Positions 38,183 through 47,109 of a stretch of DNA of 64,000 bases are shown one piece after another. The notes beneath the pieces were generated by a model. The model searched no databases. It was not told where the DNA came from and was given only the letters and a program-made list of their open reading frames with translations. Each line of letters begins with the position of its first letter. Within the stretch, counting starts at the first letter, position 1. Origin of the DNA: an uncultured bacterium (GTDB lineage: Bacteria > Pseudomonadota > Alphaproteobacteria > CAJXXZ01 > 1604HC); NCBI GenBank assembly GCA_913063285.1, contig CAJXXZ010000001.1, positions 111,572-175,571 on the forward strand, read 5' to 3'. The position numbers were made by a program, and so were the translations under genes.

Positions 38183-38686
38183 ATGAGATTAATCACTGAT
38201 GGAGCCTGTTCAGGAAATCCAGGACAAGGAGCATGGTGCTTTCTACTACAAAAAACATATTTCGAAGAATTACAAAAAGATGATATTATACATGTCGGAT
38301 ATGAAGATTATACTACAAATAATCGAATGGAACTCTCTGCTATACTTTTTGGACTTCAAGTATGGCTCTCTCAAGATCACGATCAAAATTTAGATATATA
38401 CTTAGATAGCACATATGTTCAAAATGGAATTACGACATGGATTCATAAATGGAAGAAAAATGGATGGCTAACCTCCAGCAAACAAATAGTAAAAAATCAG
38501 GATTTATGGCAAAAATTAGATCAAATTCATGAAAATAAAACTTTAAAAATCAAATATACATGGATTAAAGGTCATTCAGATCATAAATTACATAATTTTG
38601 TGGATAAAACTGCAAGATTAGCTTCATTACAAAAATATGATCAAATTCCAAATTACGTAAAATGCAACTATTTTAGTAATTTTTAA
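38183..38686 (+). CDS. rnhA: Ribonuclease HI
   Basis: Removes RNA from RNA-DNA hybrids. 167 residues with the four catalytic acids visible: Asp in LITDGACSGNPGQGAW, Glu in NRMELSA, Asp in LDIYLDSTYVQNGI, and the final Asp in HNFVDKTAR, plus the VKGHSDH-type segment IKGHSDHKLHN carrying the active-site His. The 127-bp gap before it contains two copies of GTTTCACAGTT (38078 and 38111). It stands between secA and secG in the same orientation. Confidence 0.94.
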   Translation: MRLITDGACSGNPGQGAWCFLLQKTYFEELQKDDIIHVGYEDYTTNNRMELSAILFGLQVWLSQDHDQNLDIYLDSTYVQNGITTWIHKWKKNGWLTSSKQIVKNQDLWQKLDQIHENKTLKIKYTWIKGHSDHKLHNFVDKTARLASLQKYDQIPNYVKCNYFSNF

Positions 38687-38780
38687 TGAAATTAAACAGT
38701 TATAAAATTTTTATTTCATGACTTTAATCACATATTATAATAATTCAAATATTAAACTTGATAAATACATAATCTTTTGA

Positions 38781-38810
38781 TTGAAATATAGTGAATATAT
38801 ATGCTATAAT
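38781..38810 (+). promoter_or_regulatory. Near-consensus sigma70 promoter of secG, placed for a leaderless mRNA
   Basis: TTGAAA (38781-38786), 18-base spacer, and TATAAT (38805-38810) with the extended TG motif directly in front (TGC-TATAAT). Transcription seven bases after the -10 would start at 38817, exactly the A of the secG ATG, and no Shine-Dalgarno sequence precedes that ATG. Confidence 0.6.
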
Positions 38811-38816
38811 CTCTCG

Positions 38817-39386
38817 ATGTTATATTTTCTATGGAGTGTATACCTATTCGTTACTCTTTTGATGTCAGTGATCATATTTTTACAAGATCCAAAAGACATT
38901 GCTGCATCAAGAAAGGGTCCTTTTTCATCAGTTGCTGGACAACCAACACTTTTTCGCAATATTACAATTATACTTGGAATCTTATTTTTTCTACTATGCA
39001 TGTTAATCAATGTTGTAATTGCTAAAGATCGATATTCAATTTTACAAAAATTACAAGAATCCAGTGTTTCTGAGAATGAAACTGCAAAAAATGCAGAAGA
39101 AAGCTTGAAAATCATGTCAGATTCGGAAAATAAAAATGAAGTTAAATCGGCAGTAAAAACAACAAGTGATGAAAGTAAGACCTCATCAATACAGAAAATA
39201 AAATCAGAAACAAAAGATGTATCAACATCAAATAAAGCTGAGGCATCAAATATAGTAGAAAGTAAAGATATCGATAAAATACAAGAAGTGAAGAAAAATA
39301 AGGAAGAAGTTAAAGATACTACAGATGTTATTCAAGAGTCTAAAGAGATTCAAGATATTAATCACTTAGAAGAAGATAGAAAATAA
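38817..39386 (+). CDS. secG: Preprotein translocase subunit SecG with long hydrophilic tail
   Basis: Residues 1-70 form the two-helix SecG fold: MLYFLWSVYLFVTLLMSVIIFLQD-type first helix, a PFSSVAGQPTLFRNITIIL linker and second helix (family GAS-LFG--G---L-R-T). After the second helix there are about 115 residues rich in Lys, Glu, Ser and Thr with low complexity, which ordinary SecG lacks. I choose ATG 38817 over a TTG at 38781, because the promoter lies between them. It completes SecYEG with genes elsewhere in this window. Confidence 0.85.
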   Translation: MLYFLWSVYLFVTLLMSVIIFLQDPKDIAASRKGPFSSVAGQPTLFRNITIILGILFFLLCMLINVVIAKDRYSILQKLQESSVSENETAKNAEESLKIMSDSENKNEVKSAVKTTSDESKTSSIQKIKSETKDVSTSNKAEASNIVESKDIDKIQEVKKNKEEVKDTTDVIQESKEIQDINHLEEDRK

Positions 39387-39414
39387 GATAAAAATATTAA
39401 AAAATATCAAAAAG

Positions 39415-41130
39415 TCAACTGTGATTTACTCTAAAATAATTTCTTACAGACCATGATAAAATAAGAAATACTAATGTTTCAGATATAGTATCCAAAGATC
39501 TAATCTGTATTACAATATTATTTAAAATATTTCCAGAAGAAATGGCATTATATGATAATCCACAACCAACAAATTGAAAACTAATTATACAAATTGAAAT
39601 CAAAATTGAAGCCATTAAACGCCAATATGATAAAGAAACATACAATGATTGATTTTGTTTATTATATACTCTCAAAAAACATAAGCTGGAAATAGTGTCG
39701 GCTAAAATATGAGTCACCGTAATATCAATTCCATGACTTTGCATAAATCTTAAGGCTACAGAAATACTAATCAGTGAAATCATTAACAAGCAATTCACTA
39801 ACGTATCTAATTTAAACATAAGATAAAAAGCACAGCAAAGTAAAAATGTACTTATTATATCAAAGTGATTAAGTGTAATTATATTTTTTATTATATTTTG
39901 TAATGTTGGCAAATTTGTACAATAGCATGGAATTAAAAGACCTATTATTACTATGATGGATAAATGTTGTAAATAATAATATAAATTAACCTCTTTTGTG
40001 CTTTTTACAAATTGTATAGCATAGTCCTGAAAATAATCATTGATTAATTGAATTAAGTTTGAAGTTCCTATAAATTTTTGAATATATATACTAATAGATA
40101 GTATTGTGAAAAATATAAATAAAGAAGTAGCTGTTGGAATAGTTGGAATTAATAAAGGCCATGTACAACAGCATAATATTAAAGAATTTACATTATAGTC
40201 TCTTCTAGAAGGTAAAAATAGCCAACGTATAACCAAAATGAAGATTAAAATTTTATACATAATAGATAATGGATCATAATAGGAGTATAGTTTGGACACT
40301 TTGATAAATGGAGAAGAAACAAATAATAAAATACTCCATAAAATTTTTATTTCTAGTGAAACAAATTTGAGTTTTTCATCATAAGTCTTCATTTTACGTA
40401 TTATATCAACAGATAAAAATAGAAAAGTTTTAAAAATAGAATGCACAACTAAAATTTGCATCATTAAATTCATGTCACAATATCTTATAGCACTAACAGA
40501 AAAAGCTAGATGCGCTTGTGTAGAATATACGATCATTTTCTTCATATCATTTTCTTGAAGTAAATTTATAAAACTCCATATGATGGTAATCGATGAGCAT
40601 ATAATCCATAAATGAATAATCCATGTGTCAATAAAAATTGAATAAACTTTCATTGCAAGTACAACTCCAGCTTGAACAGTAGTAGTGGTATGCAAATATG
40701 CACTTACAGAAGTGTTAACTGCAGTACTATTGGATAACCATTTATGTGTTGGCCAAATACAAGCTTTACTAAAAATAGCAATAGATAAACCAATACCAAT
40801 CAAATATAATTCAATTTTAGAATAATCTGATTTTAATATATCACTCAAGAAAAATTGTCTAGAAACTATTAAGGAGAATAATAATGATATTGATCCAATC
40901 AAACCATTATATAGTGTTGATTTTGCTGCTTCAGTATCAACCTCTCTAATAAGATAAGTTGATGTGATAGAAAGCCACTCCCAACATGTCATGAGAGTAA
41001 AAACATTATCACTTCTCAAAAAAATTATCATTGATAACCCATTGGCTATAAACATTAGGTGTGAAAATTTTCTAAATGAATAAAATAACCAAAAACAACC
41101 ATTAACTAAACACAACCACTCTAAATACAT
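39415..41130 (-). CDS. Na+/H+ antiporter subunit, MrpA-like
   Basis: 571 residues, about 16 membrane segments. The proton-channel core has MTCWEWLSITSTYLI with the conserved Glu and FSKACIWPTHKWLSNS with the conserved Lys, then SAYLHTTTTVQAGVVLAMK (in MrpA usually HSATMVKAG, so that Lys is Gln). The C-terminus decides for MrpA over NuoL: DITVTHILADTISSLCFLRV parallels the PD-ALTQLLVETL block, and NNIVIQIRSLDTISETLVF parallels VNVILVDFR--DTLGE. It is 200 residues or more shorter than standard MrpA. It starts on the last base of the upstream orphan's stop codon. Isolated from other mrp genes except a MrpD-like gene at 22231. Confidence 0.72.
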   Translation of the reverse strand: MYLEWLCLVNGCFWLFYSFRKFSHLMFIANGLSMIIFLRSDNVFTLMTCWEWLSITSTYLIREVDTEAAKSTLYNGLIGSISLLFSLIVSRQFFLSDILKSDYSKIELYLIGIGLSIAIFSKACIWPTHKWLSNSTAVNTSVSAYLHTTTTVQAGVVLAMKVYSIFIDTWIIHLWIICSSITIIWSFINLLQENDMKKMIVYSTQAHLAFSVSAIRYCDMNLMMQILVVHSIFKTFLFLSVDIIRKMKTYDEKLKFVSLEIKILWSILLFVSSPFIKVSKLYSYYDPLSIMYKILIFILVIRWLFLPSRRDYNVNSLILCCCTWPLLIPTIPTATSLFIFFTILSISIYIQKFIGTSNLIQLINDYFQDYAIQFVKSTKEVNLYYYLQHLSIIVIIGLLIPCYCTNLPTLQNIIKNIITLNHFDIISTFLLCCAFYLMFKLDTLVNCLLMISLISISVALRFMQSHGIDITVTHILADTISSLCFLRVYNKQNQSLYVSLSYWRLMASILISICIISFQFVGCGLSYNAISSGNILNNIVIQIRSLDTISETLVFLILSWSVRNYFRVNHS

Positions 41131-42221
41131 TAAATTATTCCGTAACGGCGCCTATGAAATAATACAAAAGTACTAAACATATATCCTAAAGATGAAGAAG
41201 TAATAATAAATGGCATATCAAGTGGGAACAAGCTACGATTTACTTGTTTATTTAGCGATTTCACTCTACCTAAAACACAAAAAGAATTACTAGCATGTAG
41301 AATATCCATAGAGAGTTGTTGGGTCATTTCTACTTTAAAAGTATCAATTTGATTTTTACTCAAATTATCACAATGCTCATCTTTTAGATCAATGTCTTGC
41401 AACAACTTCTCTGCTTTAAATAAGTGAATTGAAGCTGATTCAACCTTTGGTATATGACATGCAATTTGTCTATATATTATAGAAGTAGGTTTTTTATTTA
41501 AATCAATGTCATATAAGGATATAGATTTCGATATGGACTTTCTTTTCAAGTAATTATCAGTTGAGTTCCTCGGTAAATAGTCATTAAATATTAAGTTAAT
41601 ATCTTTTGAATATTGTAAATCTTCTTCGAGTGAATCGCATGTAATATATCCTGTTTTCATAAAATCATCTTGTTCAATATCATTCGATTCAAAATATAGA
41701 TCACTATTAGTAATAGGTTGATATGAACATCCACCTGAATCAGACGAAGAGTATTCAGCAAGATTATATCCAATTGATGCAGTTGAGCAGCTAGATAACG
41801 TATCAGAATCAACTTTTTGCTCTGTGGATGATATATTATTATATTGACCCCTTATATCAGATAACATCAATAAATCATATGCATCCATTTTATCTAAAAC
41901 TCTAAATTTTCTACTTCTACCATGTTCATAATCTTGAAAATATAAATAACCTGAGTATTTAGTCTCCTTATTTAGACCAAAAAGGCCAGAGTCTAAGTAG
42001 TATTTAATAGCATTCATATTTCTACTACTCTTTCTAGATTCTGAAAAATGAATATCTGTATGATTTTGTGTAGCATCATCATAACAAGAATCTAAATCTG
42101 ACATACATGCTACATCATCACCAAGTTCAGTACATATCTTATACTCATAACCTATTAAGGCCGCTATATCAGAAATTAAACAAACAAGAAAAAAGACTAC
42201 TCTCACGAGATGTTCCTCCAT
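41130..42221 (-). CDS. Orphan membrane-anchored protein coupled to the MrpA-like gene
   Basis: 363 residues, no family recognised. An N-terminal hydrophobic segment (VVFFLVCLISDIAALIG) acts as signal or anchor; a long polar Ser/Asp-rich middle with several Cys follows; a second hydrophobic segment near the C-terminus (PFIITSSSLGYMFSTFVLF) precedes the basic end HRRRYG. The stop codon shares one base with the MrpA-like start, so the two products are made together. An accessory subunit of the transporter is possible but this is inference from position only. Confidence 0.65.
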   Translation of the reverse strand: MEEHLVRVVFFLVCLISDIAALIGYEYKICTELGDDVACMSDLDSCYDDATQNHTDIHFSESRKSSRNMNAIKYYLDSGLFGLNKETKYSGYLYFQDYEHGRSRKFRVLDKMDAYDLLMLSDIRGQYNNISSTEQKVDSDTLSSCSTASIGYNLAEYSSSDSGGCSYQPITNSDLYFESNDIEQDDFMKTGYITCDSLEEDLQYSKDINLIFNDYLPRNSTDNYLKRKSISKSISLYDIDLNKKPTSIIYRQIACHIPKVESASIHLFKAEKLLQDIDLKDEHCDNLSKNQIDTFKVEMTQQLSMDILHASNSFCVLGRVKSLNKQVNRSLFPLDMPFIITSSSLGYMFSTFVLFHRRRYGII

Positions 42222-42300
42222 TCAATTCTCTGCTTCGTATCATACTTTTTTTTATGATGCAATATTGTTTTTAACCTTTTTTTTGTAATTATATATTTGA

Positions 42301-43806
42301 GTGAATATATTTCAAAAACTATATAAAAGATATGAAGTAATAGTAATACTGATTATGGATGGAATTCTAGAATTTAAGAGAAATATTGCTGTATGTGTGT
42401 TGATTAGTATTATAATTTCATATTGTTCGGGATTAGCTCCTTACTTTTTATCTGTAATAAAAAAGTGGAATCTAAAATATCAGTTATTTTATGCTTTATC
42501 TTCTATGTACTTAATATCTATTTCTAGTACTTTACATGATATTTTCTTTATTCCTGTAGTTTCATATGTGCAAAAAACTTCACGCATTCTATTAATTAAA
42601 AATTTATGTCGAACAAGTCATGAAAGCAGCTTAATGACACCTAAAATTAGAAGAGTGCCGTATATAATATCAAATATAATGAAGTACTCTTATCAAATTT
42701 TCATACATATCATAAATCTTCTCATACAAATATATCGTGTATATATATACTCTTTTCCAAATTTATATATTGTAATTGTTGGATTTTTAATATTTTTTCT
42801 ATTATCATTTCATTTTATATTTCTATGGATGAATTATAGAATAAAATCATATGAACAATCAGACGCACTTGGGTCAAAAACACAAAAAGTACTAAATAAC
42901 ACTAATTGTGTAAATTCATCATTAGTAACTCAAGAGCTTGGAGTATATCTAAATAATGACGAATATTATTTTAATCAACAGTTCCTCATTTTCTCAAAAT
43001 ATTTTATACTTTTAAAGTTAATTCCTTATCTAACTTTTTCTTTATATTCATATTTTTCATGGAATTATATCATATCATCACATCATGACGTATTTGAAAA
43101 AAGCACACTATTCTTTTTTGTATCATTTTCCACATTTTCAGCAATTCAAATTATATCTAATCTGCGTTTTCTTCTTGGATCACTAATTGGGCTACCAAAA
43201 CAAATATATTATCTTTCTAATATAAAAACTTTTGAAACAAATCATCATAATATCATTTTACAAAATGTTTCATTTGAATATAAAGAAGAAGCAATACTAA
43301 AATCAATATTTTGGACATTTGAAAACGGTACATGGACATTAATTCAAGGACATAATGGATCTGGCAAAACACTATTATGCAAATTAATCTCAGGACGATT
43401 ACTTCCAACCAAAGGTAATATTAAAATCTTTAATACAAATCTATCACAAATAACACAACCTCATTGGCAATCGCAAATTACTCTAAAAACTCAAACTGAA
43501 AGTTTTATTTCAGAGAGATATCACTTAAAAAAATCTAATTTGTGGAAAAAATATTTTAGCAAATACGATTATCTTTTATCAAAAATAGAATTAAGTAAAG
43601 GTGAAAATAATTTTCTGTCTATTGCATCACTTTTGCTTTATGATAAACCATTTTTGCTTATATTAGATGAAACTCTGGATAGTTTAGATGATACAAAGCG
43701 TAAAGATATAATGGATATGTTAAAATTAGAATTTTCTTTTGTAATTATCGTATCACACAATATTGATACATCATATTTTGATGCTATCTTAAATCTTCAA
43801 CAATGA
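42301..43806 (+). CDS. ABC exporter, fused membrane and ATPase domains
   Basis: 501 residues with a GTG start. Residues about 1-300 hold five or six membrane segments; the ATPase domain follows, with Walker A IQGHNGSGKTLLCKLISGR near residue 355, Walker B FLLILDETLDSLDD and the switch His in VIIVSHN. The signature motif is LSKGENNFLSIA, where the usual second Gly of LSGGQ is Lys-Gly-Glu. The membrane half is short compared with MsbA or Atm1 exporters. Substrate unknown. Divergent from the orphan-mrpA pair. Confidence 0.78.
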   Translation: MNIFQKLYKRYEVIVILIMDGILEFKRNIAVCVLISIIISYCSGLAPYFLSVIKKWNLKYQLFYALSSMYLISISSTLHDIFFIPVVSYVQKTSRILLIKNLCRTSHESSLMTPKIRRVPYIISNIMKYSYQIFIHIINLLIQIYRVYIYSFPNLYIVIVGFLIFFLLSFHFIFLWMNYRIKSYEQSDALGSKTQKVLNNTNCVNSSLVTQELGVYLNNDEYYFNQQFLIFSKYFILLKLIPYLTFSLYSYFSWNYIISSHHDVFEKSTLFFFVSFSTFSAIQIISNLRFLLGSLIGLPKQIYYLSNIKTFETNHHNIILQNVSFEYKEEAILKSIFWTFENGTWTLIQGHNGSGKTLLCKLISGRLLPTKGNIKIFNTNLSQITQPHWQSQITLKTQTESFISERYHLKKSNLWKKYFSKYDYLLSKIELSKGENNFLSIASLLLYDKPFLLILDETLDSLDDTKRKDIMDMLKLEFSFVIIVSHNIDTSYFDAILNLQQ

Positions 43807-43906
43807 AAAAAATGATCTTTTATAATTTAATTACAATACGAATAATATGAATGTGCATATTTCAACTTTCAAGTAAAAAATAATCATCAACATATAAATA
43901 ATATCA

Positions 43907-44809
43907 TTAAGTCCAAATATTTTGTAACCATCTATTTATCAATCTATACTCAGTATTTGAATGAAAAAAAAGTGGATGTGTACTATTTGGAACTCTTGAA
44001 AATTCCACATTTGAATATTGCAACATTTTAAGAACTAGTACATGCGGTAAATATTTTTGTGATTCAGAAGCAAGTAACAAAATAGGATTCTTAAATTTAC
44101 TCATATACATACTTAAATCAATTACTGCTTCTTTATTTGATGTGAATTCTTCATAAGACAAAATTTCTTGCTTAAATGCAGTTAAATAATGTAAATCATG
44201 AGTTAAGCTTAAAACACCTTTTCGTTTTGTAAATATCCAAGAAAATAATCTCTTATATATTTTATAATAATCATTTTTAACTTCAGCTCCAAAACAATTA
44301 TTAGATAAAAATGTAGCAAAAGAAGGAAAGTAATGTAGTATACGTTGTGCATACTTATATCTAGAATGAGTCGATTCAATAGAGAGCACTAATTGTTTAG
44401 ATATTTCATGTCCAATATCTCCCATAATAATTCCTTTAATATTATGTAGTTTGGTAGCTAACATTAATGCTGATAATCCTCCCATGCTAGATCCTATAAT
44501 AACTGTTTCTTCAGCATGTACATAATTTAATAAAGCACAAAAATCTAAAGCAATACCGCTGTAAGTATATTTTTTACTATCATAAAGACAATCGCTATCT
44601 CCATGACCTATATAATCAGGAGTAACTACAGTTGCATATTTTATAAGTTTTGGAGCTATTATATTAAATAGATTTTTATTAAAAAATATTGGATGTAGAC
44701 ATAAAATACAACGTTTTTTCAAATTAGAACTTTTTGAATAAAGACGAAAGACTATTTTGTGAAAGCCATCTTTATTTAAAGAGTATATATGTTCTGTTTT
44801 ATGATACAC
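43907..44809 (-). CDS. Alpha/beta hydrolase (tandem copy 2)
   Basis: 300 residues, soluble, no signal peptide. Oxyanion region RCILCLHPIFFNKN, the helix HGDSD in PDYIGHGDSDCLYDS, and nucleophile elbow TVIIGSSMGGLSALML with Ser between Ser and Met-Gly. A late His appears in NSTHPLFFHSN. Closely related in layout to its upstream neighbour, with which it overlaps by 11 bases, so tandem duplication is likely. Enzymes of this fold include esterases and C-C hydrolases; no substrate is assigned. Confidence 0.75.
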   Translation of the reverse strand: MYHKTEHIYSLNKDGFHKIVFRLYSKSSNLKKRCILCLHPIFFNKNLFNIIAPKLIKYATVVTPDYIGHGDSDCLYDSKKYTYSGIALDFCALLNYVHAEETVIIGSSMGGLSALMLATKLHNIKGIIMGDIGHEISKQLVLSIESTHSRYKYAQRILHYFPSFATFLSNNCFGAEVKNDYYKIYKRLFSWIFTKRKGVLSLTHDLHYLTAFKQEILSYEEFTSNKEAVIDLSMYMSKFKNPILLLASESQKYLPHVLVLKMLQYSNVEFSRVPNSTHPLFFHSNTEYRLINRWLQNIWT

Positions 44810-45617
44810 TTTTTCCTTCTAATATAGCTTTAAGCCATTTACACACATCATGTACTACTTCATCTGCATACATAATTGAAAACTTATTTACTACATCATA
44901 ATTTATAAATTCTGCTTTTTGTAAATCAAAATTCATTTTTTTCTCTTTCTTGTTTTGTAATACCAAAACAGGAACATTACAATTATTCCAATAATGTGAA
45001 AAATCATATAAATAAGTCGTATTATTTAAATTTTCATCTTTTTGTTTAGTAACTATAGTTTTATAAACTCCACCATTCTTTAGTTTACGATCATTTTCCA
45101 ACTCATCTTTGATGGAAGAAATAAAATTTTCGTCACTTTTATATTTGCTAAACTTATTACTCCATATTAAATCAAGAAAATTTTGTTTTACTGAAGGTCT
45201 GTTAGCAAAAAATGACTCATCACATATTTTATGAACATCTGTGATTACAGCTGCTTTTACAATAGTATTTTCATATCCAGACATAATCATAGAAATTAAT
45301 CCACCTAATCCACTACCTATTAATATTACTTTTTTCATCTTAAGATGATTTAACAAGCATACTATATCTCTAATTAAAACAGTTAAGCTATATTCACCGT
45401 AATTTAAATAATCACTATCTCCATGTCCAACAAAATCCACACAAGCAGTTGTAACAAAATAACTTAACTGCGCTGCTAAAGAATTATAATATGAACGATT
45501 TTCACCAAATCCATGCAAACAAATCGCACATATATCTTCGTTACTTTTTGCAACATGTAAATCATATACACATTTATGAAGTTTTGAAGTGCTTAACCCG
45601 TAATATTTTTGAATCAT
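44799..45617 (-). CDS. Alpha/beta hydrolase (tandem copy 1)
   Basis: 272 residues. ICLHGFGENRSYYNSL gives the HGF oxyanion motif, CVDFVGHGDSDYLNYG the conserved GHGDS, and VILIGSGLGGLISMIM the elbow, where the nucleophile Ser lies in G-S-G-L-G. A late Asp-x2-His-Asp (DEVVHDVCKWL) is a candidate for the catalytic His. It precedes and overlaps copy 2 and is 30 bp downstream of murC, so murC and both hydrolases are probably cotranscribed. Confidence 0.75.
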   Translation of the reverse strand: MIQKYYGLSTSKLHKCVYDLHVAKSNEDICAICLHGFGENRSYYNSLAAQLSYFVTTACVDFVGHGDSDYLNYGEYSLTVLIRDIVCLLNHLKMKKVILIGSGLGGLISMIMSGYENTIVKAAVITDVHKICDESFFANRPSVKQNFLDLIWSNKFSKYKSDENFISSIKDELENDRKLKNGGVYKTIVTKQKDENLNNTTYLYDFSHYWNNCNVPVLVLQNKKEKKMNFDLQKAEFINYDVVNKFSIMYADEVVHDVCKWLKAILEGKSVS

Positions 45618-45647
45618 ACTAACCTCATATTATTTGTACATGAAAAA

Positions 45648-47075
45648 TTAAAAAGTACCAGAATTTTCAAACTTTTTCTGTACATTACGACCAATGGAAT
45701 ATATATTTCCTGCTCCAACAAATAGTATTACATCTTTATCAAGCAAATTTGCTATACACCATTTTTCTAGCATTAGTTCAGAATCAATATATTCACAATC
45801 AAGATATTTTTTTAGATATAAAAATACATCCATATCACATTTATATTTTTTTGATACAGTACCGGCTGAATATACAGGTAATATTAGTACTTTTTTTGCT
45901 TCTTGTAGAGCATTTACAAATAACTCATGCAACTTTTCAAATCTTGTATATTTATGTATTTCACATACTACATATACATTACTCATAATTTTCAAAGAAT
46001 TTATCATTAACTTAATAGCTGTGGGATGATGCGCATAGTCATGAATCCAAGTAACTCCTCGTATATTGTATGATTCCATTCGTTTGTAAGTACCTAAAAA
46101 TGAGTGTAGACCTTTAATAATTTGATTCTTAGATAATCCTAAAATATAAGATAAGCCAACTGCTGCAAGTGCATTTTCAATAGAATGTGTTCCAAATTGA
46201 TTTAATATGACATTTTTCCAACAACCCCAAGGTCCATGTATATCAAACATCATTTGTAATTTTAAAAATCGTATGTTAGTTGCTGTAATATCAGCCAATT
46301 TATCAATCGAATAAGTTAACCATCCTTTTGGTACTAAAGATTTATCTCGAACATTACATACACCAACATTACACTGAGATGCATATCGTTTCATATATTC
46401 TTTAAAATTATTCAAATCACCATAAAAATCTAAATGATCTGTATCAATATTTGTAATACATTGAATATTTCCTCTTAAATTTAACATAGATCCATCTGAT
46501 TCATCAGCTTCTATTACAGAAATCAAATTTTCATCATTTATATTATAATATGCTGATGTATTTAATGATCTTAAAGTAGCTCCAATATAAAAAGATGGAT
46601 TGTACTGATTAATATGTAAAATCCAAGTTAGTAATGCTGTAACAGTTCCTTTTCCATGAGTTCCGGTAATAGATACAATTTTTTTTGCATAATTTGTGTT
46701 AAAATTTTTCAATATAAATTGAAGAACTGATGTACGATGAAAACAAGAAATATTATTTAAATTAGCATAAATATATTGTGAATGATTTGCTGTAATGCCT
46801 GATGAAAAAATATAACAATTCGCTAATGGTGTATCATTTTCTCTATAAATTTTTAATTTATCAAACTTTTCTCCTAAAACATGTTTTGCTTGTAATAAAG
46901 TATTATTTTGTAAAAATTTTGCATCATCACTGCCAGAAACAGTATATCCTAATTGCAACAACCATCGAGCTAAACCTTGCATACCAATTCCACCAACTCC
47001 AACTAAATGCATATTTTTCCAATTTGTAGAAATTGGCTTATCATTAATCCATAATTTTTTTAAAAATTTAGACAT
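45648..47075 (-). CDS. murC: UDP-N-acetylmuramate--L-alanine ligase
   Basis: Adds the first amino acid of the peptidoglycan stem. 475 residues: N-terminal UDP-binding block HLVGVGGIGMQGLARWLL, central ATPase ITGTHGKGTVTALL near residue 140, the VIEADESDGSML block, and HDYAHHPTAI with the catalytic-domain His pair. The P-loop reads GTHGKG instead of GTHGKT; the Gly after the Lys is like folylpolyglutamate synthase (GTNGKGS). Otherwise intact and full length. Works with ddl (1461-2327) in precursor synthesis. Confidence 0.95.
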   Translation of the reverse strand: MSKFLKKLWINDKPISTNWKNMHLVGVGGIGMQGLARWLLQLGYTVSGSDDAKFLQNNTLLQAKHVLGEKFDKLKIYRENDTPLANCYIFSSGITANHSQYIYANLNNISCFHRTSVLQFILKNFNTNYAKKIVSITGTHGKGTVTALLTWILHINQYNPSFYIGATLRSLNTSAYYNINDENLISVIEADESDGSMLNLRGNIQCITNIDTDHLDFYGDLNNFKEYMKRYASQCNVGVCNVRDKSLVPKGWLTYSIDKLADITATNIRFLKLQMMFDIHGPWGCWKNVILNQFGTHSIENALAAVGLSYILGLSKNQIIKGLHSFLGTYKRMESYNIRGVTWIHDYAHHPTAIKLMINSLKIMSNVYVVCEIHKYTRFEKLHELFVNALQEAKKVLILPVYSAGTVSKKYKCDMDVFLYLKKYLDCEYIDSELMLEKWCIANLLDKDVILFVGAGNIYSIGRNVQKKFENSGTF

Positions 47076-47109
47076 ATTTTTTTAAAGTACTCATATGATA
47101 TCATATTAT

